From Theobroma cacao (lineage: Eukaryota; Streptophyta; Magnoliopsida; Malvales; Malvaceae): a stretch of DNA of 64,000 bases. Every line of letters begins with the position of its first letter. Positions within the stretch are counted from its first letter, which is position 1. The stretch lies in the NCBI RefSeq assembly GCF_000208745.1, contig NC_030855.1:6396627-6460626 (forward strand), read 5' to 3'. The notes under the pieces were generated by a model. It was given only the letters and a program-made list of their open reading frames with translations, was not told the DNA's origin and did not search any database. The translations under genes and the position numbers were made by a program. Shown piece by piece: positions 1 to 11,530 of the stretch.

Positions 1-1135
1 GATGGTTGTCATGACAACTAGAATGACAACCCTAAAGAATAAGTTGCACTTTTTGCAAAGACTATGGATTCTCTAATGACAATCATCAGAGAAAAGAATA
101 AGCAAATTGGCTCAATAATAGCAAGAATTAGCAACCTTACTAGAAAGGCATCAGTTGATCTTTGCCAAAATCTTTAAGAAATTGATGAGAATTTCACTAC
201 AAAAGTGGAAAATAATCTCTAACAAAAATCCAATGAAGTGTGACGCCACCAACTAATTAAATGAATTCATCAAGGAAGCCATCAAGGAATAGGTGGAAAG
301 TGTCACCCAACCTTTGTACACTTATGCCAAGCCATACTCTTGGAAGATTGATTGCATGAGGATGTCACATAACTATCAGCCACCAAAGTTCCAACAATTT
401 TATGGTAAAGGAAATCCTTGTCAACATGTTGCACACTTCATGGAAACTTGCAACAATGATAGCATAAATGGTGATTTTATGGTGAAGCAATTCATTCGAT
501 CTCTAAAGGACAATGCCTTATATTGGTGCATGGATTTGGAGCCTGGGACAATTGACAATTAAGAGCAATAAGAATGTGAGTTCCTTAATTGATTATACAA
601 CACTTAACTTGTGGTGAGCATGATTGAACTCATAACCTCACAACCATGGAAGGATATTCCTGTTATTGATTAAATCCACAAATGGATAAATATCAATCTC
701 AACTGCAAAGAACGATTGTTCGAGTCCTCAGCCTTTGACATTTGCATCCATAGGATAAATTGGGGTTTACATTACATTTTTCAAGGCATTAAGCCTAAAA
801 TTTTTTACGAATTAGTTATCCATGTGCATGACATGGAATTAAGCATATCAACAATTAGAAATCAAGGACTTCTAGTGCAAGAACCAAAGAAAGGCAAGCA
901 AAATGTCCATAACGGGGGTAAAACTTTGACAAATAATGGTAAAGGAAAACAGTCTATGACTATGAACACCAAACCCATCAAGGTGACTATTAACTTAAAG
1001 AAAACCCAAGAAACAAAGCTTGGCCTTTCACAAGATAAAAAAGAAAGCATCTTTGAAAGAAAGGTAGGAGAAGCAATATCTTTTCCTTGACTCAGATATC
1101 ACAGAAATGTTGGAAGAACTTCTAAAGTCTAAGCT
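1..1135 (+). pseudogene. Ty3/gypsy (Tat-type) gag remnant, part 1
   Basis: Decayed nucleocapsid/capsid (gag) region of a Ty3/gypsy retrotransposon. The clearest stretches are 293-562 (residues such as YQPPKFQQFYGKGNP and VAHFMETCNN, then SLKDNALYW, typical of the retrotransposon gag domain) and 716-1090 (INWGLHYIFQGIKP, then HDMELSI). Frames shift and stops occur at about 180, 228, 560 and 670, so it makes no full protein. The 5' LTR and leader lie outside the window to the left. The frame is broken at 1135 by a solo LTR and resumes at 3775. The gag variant and the protease that follows point to the Tat lineage; the lineage call is inference. Confidence 0.85.
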
Positions 1136-1456
1136 TGTAACACTCTTAATTTTTGTTGATGTAAACTAAGAATGATTTATGAAATATGGGGAGTCTTGAG
1201 GACTTTGATGATATGATATGTATGTCTAGTGTTTAAAAGTGTACATGTTGACACTTAGGAAAAATTTTGAGGATATATGTGATAAATCTCATTGTTTGAG
1301 GTTTTGGTCTAAGTTGGATGTTATGTTTGTGGATTTATGTGTATGAGATTAAGTTAAATGAATGATTTGAGGTGTAATATTAACAAATAATTATTTTGGG
1401 GTATTAAACTTGGATTTTTGGAAGTTTTAAAAGCTTCAAACGACCTGTAGGGGAAG

Positions 1457-1770
1457 ATGTATCGATACATTTTTAGCAAAAAGAACAATATGGGGTGTTC
1501 TGGAGAAATTCTATTGATACATTTAAGGATGTATCGATAGATTTGGGAATTGATGAATATGTATCGATACATTATCCCAATGTATTGATACATTTGAAGC
1601 AAAGAGCATCTAAGGGGAAAAGTATCAATACATTTCTCACGTGTATCGATACATGTTGGGTAGGGAACATTCTACCTTAAATGTATCGATACATTACCCT
1701 AAATGTGTCGATACATTCATTCAAAATTAGGTTAGATGTATTGATACATTTTGGCAATATATCGATACAT
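1457..1770. repeat. Cluster of ATGTATCGATACAT palindromes
   Basis: About eleven perfect or near copies of a 14-base self-complementary motif, ATGTATCGATACAT, lie every 15-40 bases in the upstream third of the solo LTR. Variants differ by single transitions, mostly C to T within the central CG. There is no ORF of note. Confidence 0.9.
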
Positions 1771-3213
1771 TAGAAAGGAAAGGCAAAAATAAAAGGGGTT
1801 CAAGTCGTTTTTGCCCAACTCTTTCTCTCAACTCTTTCTTATCCTTTCTCTTTCTAGAAACCCAAAACCTTAAGGCCCCAAATAGATTTTTGAAGTGATT
1901 TGAAGCTATTTGGAGCTTGGGAAACCATCTTGAAGGTAAGATTTAACATTTTTATTGATTATTTTTCAATTTAATCGGTTAATAACTTCAAGTCTAACTT
2001 TTTTCCAGATTTAGTATTTTTTCCTCTTTAGCTTGGATTGGAGAATTTGAAGCTAAGACTCGTGCAATCCAACTTCTAAAGGAGAAACGGAGCTAAATCA
2101 ACTCATTAGCAAGATAAACGATGATTGAAGGCAAATGATCGAAGCTTTGCAGGGCGTGCCTTTTCTTGCCACTATGAATGGGATTTAAGTTAAATGCACG
2201 TAATGCATAACGGACTATAAGTGCGTTGCCATGGTACTAGGATAAAAATATGTATGCCTAAATGAATGAATCTAGGTTAGAGAACAATATATGTGAATTA
2301 TGAATTGTGTATATGTATATATGTGAATTGTGTGTGATTGTGTGCTATGATGTGAGCTACATAGGTGGCCTATGCTATATGTGTGCCTAAAGGCTATGTT
2401 AAACCCCTAGGAGTAGATTACCCTAAGTGAATGATATGTTGAGATGATTTGATTGTATGATGCCCTGGAGACTTAAAGGCACTTAAAACTCTAACCAAGC
2501 TTAAGACGATTGAAGCTCGACAAATGTGATTTATGGTTTGATGAGGAAAAATGTGAATGATAAAGGCATGATATCCTTGTTTGTAAACGTGTGTTCCATC
2601 CGAGGAATGAATTTTGAGCATTGATCTGATTTATGGTTAAGTGGATTTTTGTCCCCCTTGTGACCATTTTTGTGCCTATAGGGATGATGGTAAGAAGGGA
2701 CAGTGGCATTAATCCCGCCTGTGATTCCTGCCTATAGTGCTTTGATGTCATCCATTGAGATTACTCCAGTAGATGATTTATTCTCCGCTAGCTGTTTTGG
2801 TGTTAAGCAATAGTTGTTTCTCCATCAGCTACTTCAATGCTGAGCGTGATCTGTTTCTCCGTTCGTTGCTCCACCAGTTGGCCACCGAAAGTGATCTGAC
2901 TATGCCCAGAGGAGATCCACTTGTTGAATTTGATTTGCATATGACATGAGATAGTCGTAGAGAGGCTTAGATAAATGTGATATGACTTTGATGTGATACT
3001 CCAACGATTAGAGTGTGCCGTGCACAATGATTTGTATAACTTTAATCGACTTCAAAAGTAAGCCTAACGATATTTGTGATGATCTTTAAGGTCATTGAGG
3101 TTGATGATATGCCCTCATATTGGAGATTTAGGGATAATGATATGCCTTGTATTCAGAGATGTTTGCTAGAACATCTAGATGCATATATGGTGTATATATT
3201 TTATATGTGTTTA

Positions 3214-3214
<1 letters not shown>

Positions 3215-3249
<35 letters not shown>

Positions 3250-3285
3250 TTTATTTATTCTATACCACTCATTGTAGTTATTANG

Positions 3286-3317
<32 letters not shown>

Positions 3318-3345
3318 TTTATTTATCTATACCACTCATTGAGTA
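3215..3345. repeat. Duplicated (TA)n plus flank, with an N at 3284
   Basis: Two (TA)n runs, each followed by a near-identical stretch of about 40 bases (TTTATTTAT, then CTATACCACTCATTG). The single N sits exactly before the second TA run. This is either a real tandem duplication inside the LTR or an unresolved assembly join. Confidence 0.85.
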
Positions 3346-3774
3346 TTATGGTACTTACCCATTTGTATACCATGTGTAGATAAATAGGCCATAGAGTTGT
3401 GTGGTAAACGTCATTCAACGATAGACCGATTTTGGCATCTGATAGGTTCTCTATTTTGGTCACTTCGCTAAGTCAATTAAAGCCTTCCACTGTGGATAAT
3501 GTGTGTAGGCATTAAGTGCCATGTTATATTGTGTATTAAGGGCTAATATGCATGAACCAATTTAGATGGCTAACATATGGTCTTATTATTGTTCGTATGG
3601 AAATCAAGCCAAATATATTGTATTTTATTCAAATTTATTATGAATATTTGATGATTGAATCCCTTGGCCTATGTATGTTTGAATAGGAACTTTGAGTCTT
3701 GCTCAAGTTTAGTGGGCTTGTCTGCTAGGCTAATGCGTCGGTCATGGCCCTTGGGTTTAGGTCGTGACAAAGCT

Positions 3775-5310
3775 TATTCAGTTGCCACAGATGAAGCAAC
3801 CTAAACAAGTTGATCGAATAAATGACCCTAACTACTGCAAGTACCATCCCTTGGTTGGTCAACCTATAGAAAAATGTGTTGTCTTGAAAGACAAAATCAT
3901 AGGGCTATACAAGGATGGGAAAATCGAGTTTGAAGAAGAAATGGTGGCAACAAATGTGGCATCAATAACTAGCATGCTTTCTCAACTTAATGTGTTGAGA
4001 ATGAATATAAAATTTTGATATTTCAACTACATAATGTGAACCTCAAATGTAGAGGAAGCATTCAAGCTTCAAGAAAATGGGGGCAAGGCATGTGATTCCA
4101 CAATTAAGGATCTAGACAATGAAAGATGGATCCTAGTTACTCATCAAAAAGGAAGAAAGAAGAATCCACCCATGGACAAGTAAGCATTAAGAAAGATCCA
4201 AAACGATGAAACAACCATCCAAGGAATTGATGCCAAAGACAATGCCAAGGAAAGTAAGTTCAAGCAAGCATTAGAAGTCAATTGTGCAAAGGTTTGGACG
4301 GCTAATCACCTTGAATGAGTTCATGCTAGTTTTCAATTCAAAAATGAAAGTCCGATTCCCATATCTTGTTTCCAAATTGACAAAGATGTTTAGAATGAAG
4401 AAAAAATTAAGTTTGATTCAAGCGCCTCTTATAGTGTAGAAATTACTTTTTCTGATAAAGACTTATTGTTAAGGTTTACCCCTTATGATCAACCTCTTTT
4501 TGTTCTGGGATATAGTTGTGAACAGAAGATCAATAGAATTCAAATAGATGATGGATCTATTATCAACTTACTCCTACTAAAGACAATGACAAAGCTTCGA
4601 ATGCTTCTTGATGGATTATTGTAAAGTCGCTTGATAATCCAAGATTTCAATCTAAAAAGGAAAGAGCTATAAGAAAAGTTAGACTTCAACTTTTCATTGA
4701 TAACATGGAATCCTATCCATTATTTCATGTGATTGATGCTAACATAACATACAACATGTTGTTAGGGAGACCTTGGATGCATCAAAATGGTGTAGTCTTA
4801 TCAACACTTCATCAATGCTTTGATTATTGTAGACATGGTCAAGTGAAGACAGTCATTACAAACATTAAACCATTTATAACAGTAAAGGCACATTTGGTTA
4901 ATGCTAAGTTCTTTTTGGAAAATACCTTCATAGAAGATGTACAACTCAAACACGATCAAGGAAATGATGAAGGACAATCATGTCAAAAGAGGAAGGAAAG
5001 AAATCGTCTTCGTCTACAAAGGAAAATGATAACATTATTAAAGGTTTCAAAATTATGACTTTACCACTCACTAGCTTGGAAGAATCAAAAATTGCTAAGC
5101 CTCTATTAAAGGGATTCATAAGGCCAACAGAAAGGCCATTGATTGAACACGATGATTTTCCTTCTCAAAAAGTTAATAGTTTCAACCCTAATGCTTATAA
5201 ACTTTAATAAAGGCTAACTACAAGCAAGAAGAAGTTTCCAAATTACTTAGTAAAGGAATTGATCATAGTTCAAATCATTTGGCGCATAAGTTTGAAAAGA
5301 TTTAGTAATT
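3775..5310 (+). pseudogene. Ty3/gypsy (Tat-type) gag C-terminus and protease remnant
   Basis: This continues the gag frame after the solo LTR. At 3775-4018 there is DPNYCKYHPLVGQPIEKC, typical of the gag C-terminal part. At about 4530-4600 a retropepsin-like stretch reads IDDGSIINLL, with D-D-G-S where the family usually has D-G-G-S. At 4705-4830 the motif ITYNMLLGRPW marks the downstream protease/linker region. The stretch 5090-5310 still matches the linker leading to reverse transcriptase, but it contains stops and a short duplication (about 5250-5280 against 5327-5357). Reverse transcriptase and RNase H do not follow. Their absence suggests deletion as well as insertion before the integrase at 23.6 kb. 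Confidence 0.8.
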
Positions 5311-6880
5311 ATAGAAAAATAATTTTTCAAAATTACTTGGTAAAGGACTTGATCATATTAAGGCCTTTAGCTAGCCCAAATCATATTTGAGATAACTTAA
5401 TTAGTAAGTTTTTTCTAATTAAATTTCTTTAATTAGAAACCTAAACCATTTTAGGAAACTTCCTAATTTGAGTATCTATCCTAAACCATTTAGGAAGGTT
5501 TAATGATCATAATCATGCATCCTAAACATTGTAGGAAACTTCTAAATATATCCTAAACATTTTAGAAAACTTTCCATATTTAGCCTTAACACTTTAGGAA
5601 ACTTTCTAAATCTAGAAACTCATCCTAAGTATTTTAGGAAGGTCCTTATCCACTTTATAATCTTGCATTATCCATTTACTAATTTAAAGTTCTAATCATT
5701 ATTAGAAGTCTTAGTTCATTAGTAAATTTTCCTTGATTAAAAATCTTTCCTAATCGAATTAGGATGTCATCTTCACAAGTTGACTTGCCATTTTAATTAA
5801 GCTTATCTAATTTAATTAGATGTTGACCAATTTAAATCATAATCCATTGATTTAGTGAGTCCTCATCCAAATGAGCAAGACTTAATTGATTTGAAGATTT
5901 AATCTCAATAAAATTATTGATTGAAATCAATCAAGGATCCTATCCATGATTTTTTGTGCACATCCCTAACATTTAGGGATTCATTGATCAGCCAAGGAAA
6001 GAATCCTTGCTAACCATTGCTTGCTGCCTTGTGTGACAACTCGCCACCCAACCAAGGGTTAGGGAAATCGACTGTTGCTCTTTGGTAGTCACGACACTAA
6101 GTGAAAAAGCTTCTAAAATTTCAGCATTTTTCAGCAGCCTTTGAAATTGATTTTTGGCCTAATTCTAACCTTACATATGAACAATTTCATGGTGAAATCA
6201 ATTCTGGAATTTTTCAGAATTAATGCAAAACAATTTTGCACTAAAAGAGTCAAAACACATGTTGAAATTTTTCAACAAGTAGATTCGCTTCAGTTTTATT
6301 TTATACTTAAATTCAACTTCTTAAATTATGAACAATTCATGATTTTTTTTTGTCCACATATCTAACAATTAGTGTGCAACAATTACGCATTTTATTTTCT
6401 GAAAATTAAGCATAAAACAGAATCAAACGTTCCATTTAAACCGCGCATATGCGTGCTAAAACTATAACAGGACAGCTTTCATTTTTTACTTCTTTCTTGC
6501 TCAACTTCAGCCCCTTGAATCATGAAATTTTCTTGATTATTTGCTGTCCACTTTCCAACAATTAATGTGAAACAATTTTACATTTTCTTTGCTGGAAAAT
6601 AAGCATAATAAAAGTGAAAAATCTGCACCAAAAACCAGATATGTTGTCTTTGCAAGATAGCTTCAAAAGTCAACCCCTTTTCATGCTCTTTTCTTGTGCT
6701 TCCTTTGCAAAAATTAAAGCACATATTAGGTAAGTCTTAAAAATGATTTAAATGAATTAAAACAATTAAAAGGAATAAAAACATTGCTTGACCTAATAAG
6801 AAATGGAATTGAAAAATAGATTATGAAGAAATCAGTTTTACTAAGAAACGCATTAAATCAAAATGCAAAACAACTTCGTA
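5311..6880. other. Non-coding retroelement-derived spacer with degenerate repeats
   Basis: No coding region recognised. Bases 5430-5650 carry about six imperfect units in which CCTAAA and TTTAGG flank a short spacer, so each unit can pair with itself. Bases 6150-6640 hold three degenerate copies of a roughly 190-base unit marked by an ATTAATGTGAAACAATTTT-like core. The composition looks like LTR or leader sequence of an unidentified element. Confidence 0.5.
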
Positions 6881-8030
6881 TTAATCAATTTGTTAGAAAT
6901 ATAAGCTTAAAGTAAAACTAAAAAGAGAGGGTGAATTTGTTGTGAAATAAAAGTTCTCCCTTTATCAAAAAGCTTCGAAGATGAAGCAATACATATGAGA
7001 AAATAAAACAGTAAAACAAAGTATAAAATGAATGAGTAAATAGTAAAAAAATAAAGAGTACTTAGTGGGATTTTTATAGAGGTTCGGCCTTCCAATGTCT
7101 ACACCTTGATAGTACAAGGAGTTTGAATCCACTATCAGCTTGCCTTTTCAATAGGATCAAATGTAATCTTTACAACATGCCTTTTAACAAGATCAGGTGT
7201 AACCTTCACAACATGCCTTTCACCAGGATCAAGCGTAACCTCCATTAAGACACTACCATTTTCAGCTTCAAGCACAACCTTTACTTAAAATGCAACTTTT
7301 TAAAAAATCAAGCCAAACCACTTAACCTTTTGCTCGGAGGTATAACCAATACAACAATGGATTCTAAAGAATCTCTATCTCAAAAACTCTGAGAAGGTTG
7401 ATAAGGAAGTTTTGGACCAAAAAGATAAGGGCTTTCTCAAAGGATATGAATGATCAAGGAAGGTTTAAGCTCAGGAAATATCAGATGAAGAATAAAAATG
7501 TGATCTTTAGGTTTTGCTCTTGGTTAAAGATAGGATTTTTCTACTCACAGCTCTTTCTCTTGTTTTTTCACTCTTTTCTTCTTCAAAGATGATTCAAATT
7601 CATTTAAATTCCTTGCTTTAATGTTTTCAAGGTAGGTATTTATAGCCTCTGTAATTTTTTACCTATTGGAGTGAAATTTGAATCACTTCCCATATGTTTT
7701 ATCCAGCTTGCACAATTTTGTCGCATATGTAGAATTGATTTTGCTATTGAGTTGTCAATTTTTCCCAAAGTCTGGAACTTTCTGTCTCTAGGGAATTGAT
7801 TATTCTATTATGAGATGTTAGTTCTTCATAAAGTCTAAAACTTTCTAGCTTTAAAGAATCGATTCTTTAAGTAATCAATTCTTCTATTTTGAGATGTTGG
7901 TTCTGTTATAATTAGGTTCAAAAGTAGCACCTTTGCAATCTTAGAGAATCGATTCTTCTACCTTAAGGTGTTGGTTCTTCATTATGGTCTAGCATCAAAA
8001 TTTGAATTTGAGCTTGATTTTTGGCATTCT
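6880..8030. repeat. Dispersed repeat family, copy 1 (with ATCGATTC palindromes)
   Basis: Non-coding element piece resembling the sequence at 9.9-10.26 kb plus 22.15-23.55 kb. It starts with a GAGGGTGAATT-like segment. It then has a GGTTCGGCC segment and a short tandem array at 7140-7260 (unit about 43 bases, with AACATGCCTTT and GTAACCT). It ends with copies of GAATCGATTC (7854-7867 and near 7950). It stops abruptly at 8030, where an LTR-like TGATAAC terminus begins. The element class is not known. Confidence 0.55.
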
Positions 8031-9829
8031 GATAACTCTATTAGATAAAGTTATTTTGTCACATTTTAGGGGCTTAAGTAACTAAGTCGTTGAGATTTAA
8101 AGTTCGAAATTGAGTATTTCACTTGTTTTTCTTAATTAAAGTCAATGCATGTTGAGTATTTTAGTTTAAGTTATTTTAGTTTAATTTTATGTTAATTTGT
8201 TTTAATTTACTTTAAGTTTAGTCATTGCTTATCACTTTTATTGCTTTTTGTAGGAAATTTTATGAAAGGGTCTTACTTGGTGATAATCTATGAAGTATGG
8301 TGATAGCTTTGTTTGTACATGCTGCAGTATTTCGAGTATAACTTCCGCTACAGAAACTCAATTGATGTATTGTTTCAACCATTAGGAAGCTAAGAGATAG
8401 GGGTACAACTTTTATGTTTACCACTTTGCCCAATTTAGCTCAAAAGAAAGAGAACATCGCGTCACAAGATAAAGTAGTGCAGTAGAAACAACATAAGAGA
8501 AGACATCCCATACATTGACCCGAGCATAGGGCGAATTGATGCTAGTCTAGAATCCTAAAGCATGTGTAATACTCCGATGAGATATTACACAATTGCCTAA
8601 CTTTATTGAATCGCTATATGTCTATAGGAAACAACTAAATTAAGTTCTTAAAGCCAAGGTTCTAAAATTGACTATATGTGACAACTAGATGTATGTCTAC
8701 CCTAATTGCACATCAAAACACTTCAATTCATTTCTAAGTGTAGTGAACACACATTATCCAAATCAAGGTCTAATTTAGACTAACTTTCTCAACTATTATC
8801 TAAATACCTAAACACATTTAAGTGGTGATCAAGTGAATAAATGGGCAATAAAATAAAATTTGAGTAAACATCAATGTTTCCATAAAAAATAAGTAATAAA
8901 CCAATACAATATCCAAGCTACATATTAAAATGCACCATAACCCTAGATTAAGAGTTCTAGCTCAACATATTCAAAATACAAATACAAATCTCAGCAAAAT
9001 GAAACATTTCTACAAAAAGAGTTAGAGAGAGAAAATCAAATCTAGTGTGAGAAATTCTTTGGAGCAGCTTTTTCATCCTTTAATCTCTTGATTTCCTCTT
9101 CTTTTTCTCTCTTGGTTCTAGCCTCCTTTTACCCAAATTTTGTGTTTAAATCCTCCTCCCCTTTTCAGCACTAAAAAGATTGTATTTATACCTTTTTTGT
9201 TAGCTATTTGATGTAAAATCGGATGGCCAAAAATGTGCAAAGTTACGTGTTGGAGCCTGGGCCCCCAAGGTTCTATCTTTGGCTATTTTTTAAGGTGTTG
9301 GGCAGTGCAATTAGTACCTAGGCGCTGAGAGCTGGGCGCCTAGGCACCCAAGCTGGTATCCACATAGCCTGCAGTCTACTGCAATCAGTCAACTTCCTCC
9401 TTATTTTTGACCTTGATCCCTTTTGAATTGGATGAAGTTTTGAACATCAAAGTTGTAGCTCTTTCTCTTATCTTCCATAGGGTCAAGAATCGTGTCAATC
9501 AAAGTTTTGTACCTCATGATATGCTTCAATTACTACAATATGATTTAAGGTCAACTTAAGCAAAAGTGCATAATACTTTGCTAATTTGACTTCCAAGCTC
9601 TTTTACACCTTCACCAACTTATAGCACAATCAATAAAAGGTATAAACATGACTTAATAACATGGAAATAAACTCAAATTGCTTACTTAAACTACTAAGGC
9701 ATGCATAAAATAAATACTAAGAAAAATGTAAAAACAATGTCTAAATTAATTAAAAATAAAAGGATATTAGTCAGTTTTAGGCTTAAAATAATGTAAGATA
9801 ACTCTATAAAATAGTGTTATCGTTAATTT
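8031..9829. mobile_element. Two opposed Athila-type LTR fragments (inverted termini)
   Basis: The left end reads TGATAACTCTATTAGATAAA on the + strand. The right end, read on the minus strand, is GATAACACTATTTTATAGAG, so the first 35-50 bases at each end are inverted copies. The right part (about 8540-9829) resembles a minus-strand Athila LTR, with a TATAAATA box on the minus strand near 9186. The left part (8031-8530) reads as the 5' part of a + strand LTR. No TSD was found. It could be two LTR scraps meeting tail to tail, or one rearranged insertion. Confidence 0.45.
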
Positions 9830-9835
9830 CATTCA

Positions 9836-10255
9836 TTAGTCCCATGAGCCACTCCACCCAATAGTTACATTGTGGCCATCTAATGTTTAGGGATTCGACT
9901 TGGTTGTACCATTACATAAAAGTAATGAACCAAGAATGGGGTGAATTGGTTACCAAATGAAAATTCCCCATTTTTTTTCAAATTTGATGTGAAAGCTTCA
10001 AAAGCAAGGTAATAAAAATAAAGTATGAAATAAGCAAATAAAGTGCAAAAAATAAAGAGACTCAGTCATGATTTCTAGAGGTTTGGCCTATAGTGCCTAT
10101 GTCTTATCCTTTGATAACACAAAGAGTTTGAATCCATTATGAACTACTTTTCAAGAAGCAAGCATAACCTTTACACAAACACTGCCTTGTCGAGACGAGC
10201 AAGCATAACCTTTACACAAGCACTGCCTTGTCGAGACGAGCAAGCATAACCTCAT
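9836..10255. repeat. Dispersed repeat family, copy 2, left part
   Basis: Similar to 6880-7260. It ends in a tandem array with a unit of about 41 bases (AAGCATAACCTTTACACAA, then CACTGCCTTGTCGAGACGAGC) at 10,159-10,240. The third unit is cut by the Athila element at 10,255 and the sequence resumes at 22,151. Confidence 0.6.
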
Positions 10256-11509
10256 TGTCAGTTTAAATTTTACTATGCAAGTATACATATCGAATAGATA
10301 GTATATAAGCAAGCAGAGTATCGATCCCACACTTCATCTAAATCTTACCTCTCTTCCTTAACTTATTTCAATGGGTTAAATTACTAACCTAGAGTCCTAA
10401 ATTATTTATAAGGGTCTCCCGACTCATCTTATAAAAATATCTATTTTAACCAAAACACTATATCGCTATGTAAATTGAAGTTAAAACAGATTTGTTAAGT
10501 TCAAACTCTAATCTAGCTACATATGGCTTATAGGTATATCTTTATCCTATACGCAAATCAATTAATATGACCATATGCTATCTCAATTTTAGTCTACACT
10601 AAACTTCATTTCTCAAGTTTGTTTCGGTTCCTCAATCAATTTAATTGGTGATCAAGAAATTAAAAGCATTAAGAATAAATTAGAATAAATAATTCAAATC
10701 CCATTAAAAATAAGTAAGAAATAGATTAAAAACTTAGATTACATGTTACTTCAATTGTAATCCTAGAAAAGAAAATTAGCTACTCATGATTGTAAAAACA
10801 AATAACATTATAATAAATTCAACCATTGAGAGTAACAAGGAAAATAAAAGCCAAGGAAGAAAACAAAACAATATTTGCAGCCTTAATCTCCAAGTTTCAG
10901 CCTCAACTCCTAGCTTATTGAATCTCCCAAAAGTTTTTTCCCCTAATGTTCTTCAAACTATCCTATTTATACTAATAAACTTAACCTAAAGTTCCATAAG
11001 TTGACCTAGGGTTTAATTGGGCTTAAAAGTGTAATTAGAGGCCCAAAAATCAATTGTCAATCTTTACAAATTTCTATTCTCGATATAGTACATCTAGTCA
11101 TTTTCCAAGCCAATTTTCTCTATCTTCGAGGCAGAATTGGTAAAGTGATCTTCATTAAAGTTATAGCTCTGTCTCTTAGCTTTCCAATGGTCCAAGAATC
11201 ACATCATTTAGAGTTCTGTGACTCAAGTTATAGCCAAAACACCAAAGCATATGCAAGCAGACTTTCGGGTCTTTCAACATCTCACTTTTCAAAATTAAAC
11301 CCAATTTCTTTTAGTTCCTACAAAAAATATAAAAACTAATAAATGATAACCAAATTAAAAAGAATAACATAAAATTAAAATAACTCACTTAAAAATAAAC
11401 TAATTATAAAAATAACTAAAAATAAATAAATTATAATTGAAAATTAAGAACTTAACTAATATTTAATAACAAAATTAGAATAAAATAATTCTATAAAATA
11501 AAATTACCA
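10256..11509 (-). repeat. 3' LTR of the Athila-type element
   Basis: Matches the LTR at 20,707-22,145 over its length, starting TGGTAATTTT and ending CTGACA on the minus strand. It lacks about 185 bases present in the other LTR just inside the CGATCCCACA segment (near 10,330). A minus-strand TATAAATA box lies near 10,965. A 67-codon open frame on the + strand occurs in both LTRs and is not taken as a gene. Confidence 0.92.
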
Positions 11510-11530
11510 CACCCCAAAACAGAAGACTTT
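11510..11530 (-). other. Polypurine tract next to the 3' LTR
   Basis: On the minus strand TCTGTTTTGGGGTG directly precedes the LTR start TGGTAATT, the expected position for plus-strand priming. Similar AAGTTTGGGGG stretches recur upstream at about 12,005-12,020, 12,085-12,098 and 12,779-12,795. Confidence 0.6.

Larger units (their letters stand above)
1136..3769 (+). mobile_element. Solo LTR of a large-LTR Ty3/gypsy element, TSD AAGCT
   Basis: A 2634-base segment beginning TGTAACACTC and ending GGTCGTGACA, the usual TG...CA form. It is flanked by a perfect 5-base duplication AAGCT (1131-1135 and 3770-3774). Removing it with one AAGCT rejoins the gag reading frame of the host element without a shift. 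No gag or pol lies inside, so it is a solo LTR left by recombination between two LTRs. Terminal sequence and size suggest the Del/Tekay chromovirus type (inference). Internal features are a palindrome cluster (1457-1770) and a duplicated TA microsatellite (about 3215-3345). Confidence 0.9.

Noticed and set aside
5430..5650. CRISPR-like spacing of repeats
   Set aside because: Plant nuclear DNA, degenerate units, no cas genes, and variable spacing.
5430..5650. Interstitial telomere repeat
   Set aside because: CCTAAA and TTTAGG are spaced and inverted instead of tandem CCCTAAA.
10786..10989. 67-codon ORF also present at 21,421-21,624
   Set aside because: It lies in both LTRs of the Athila element on the opposite strand to its genes; the duplication explains the repeat and there is no protein signature.
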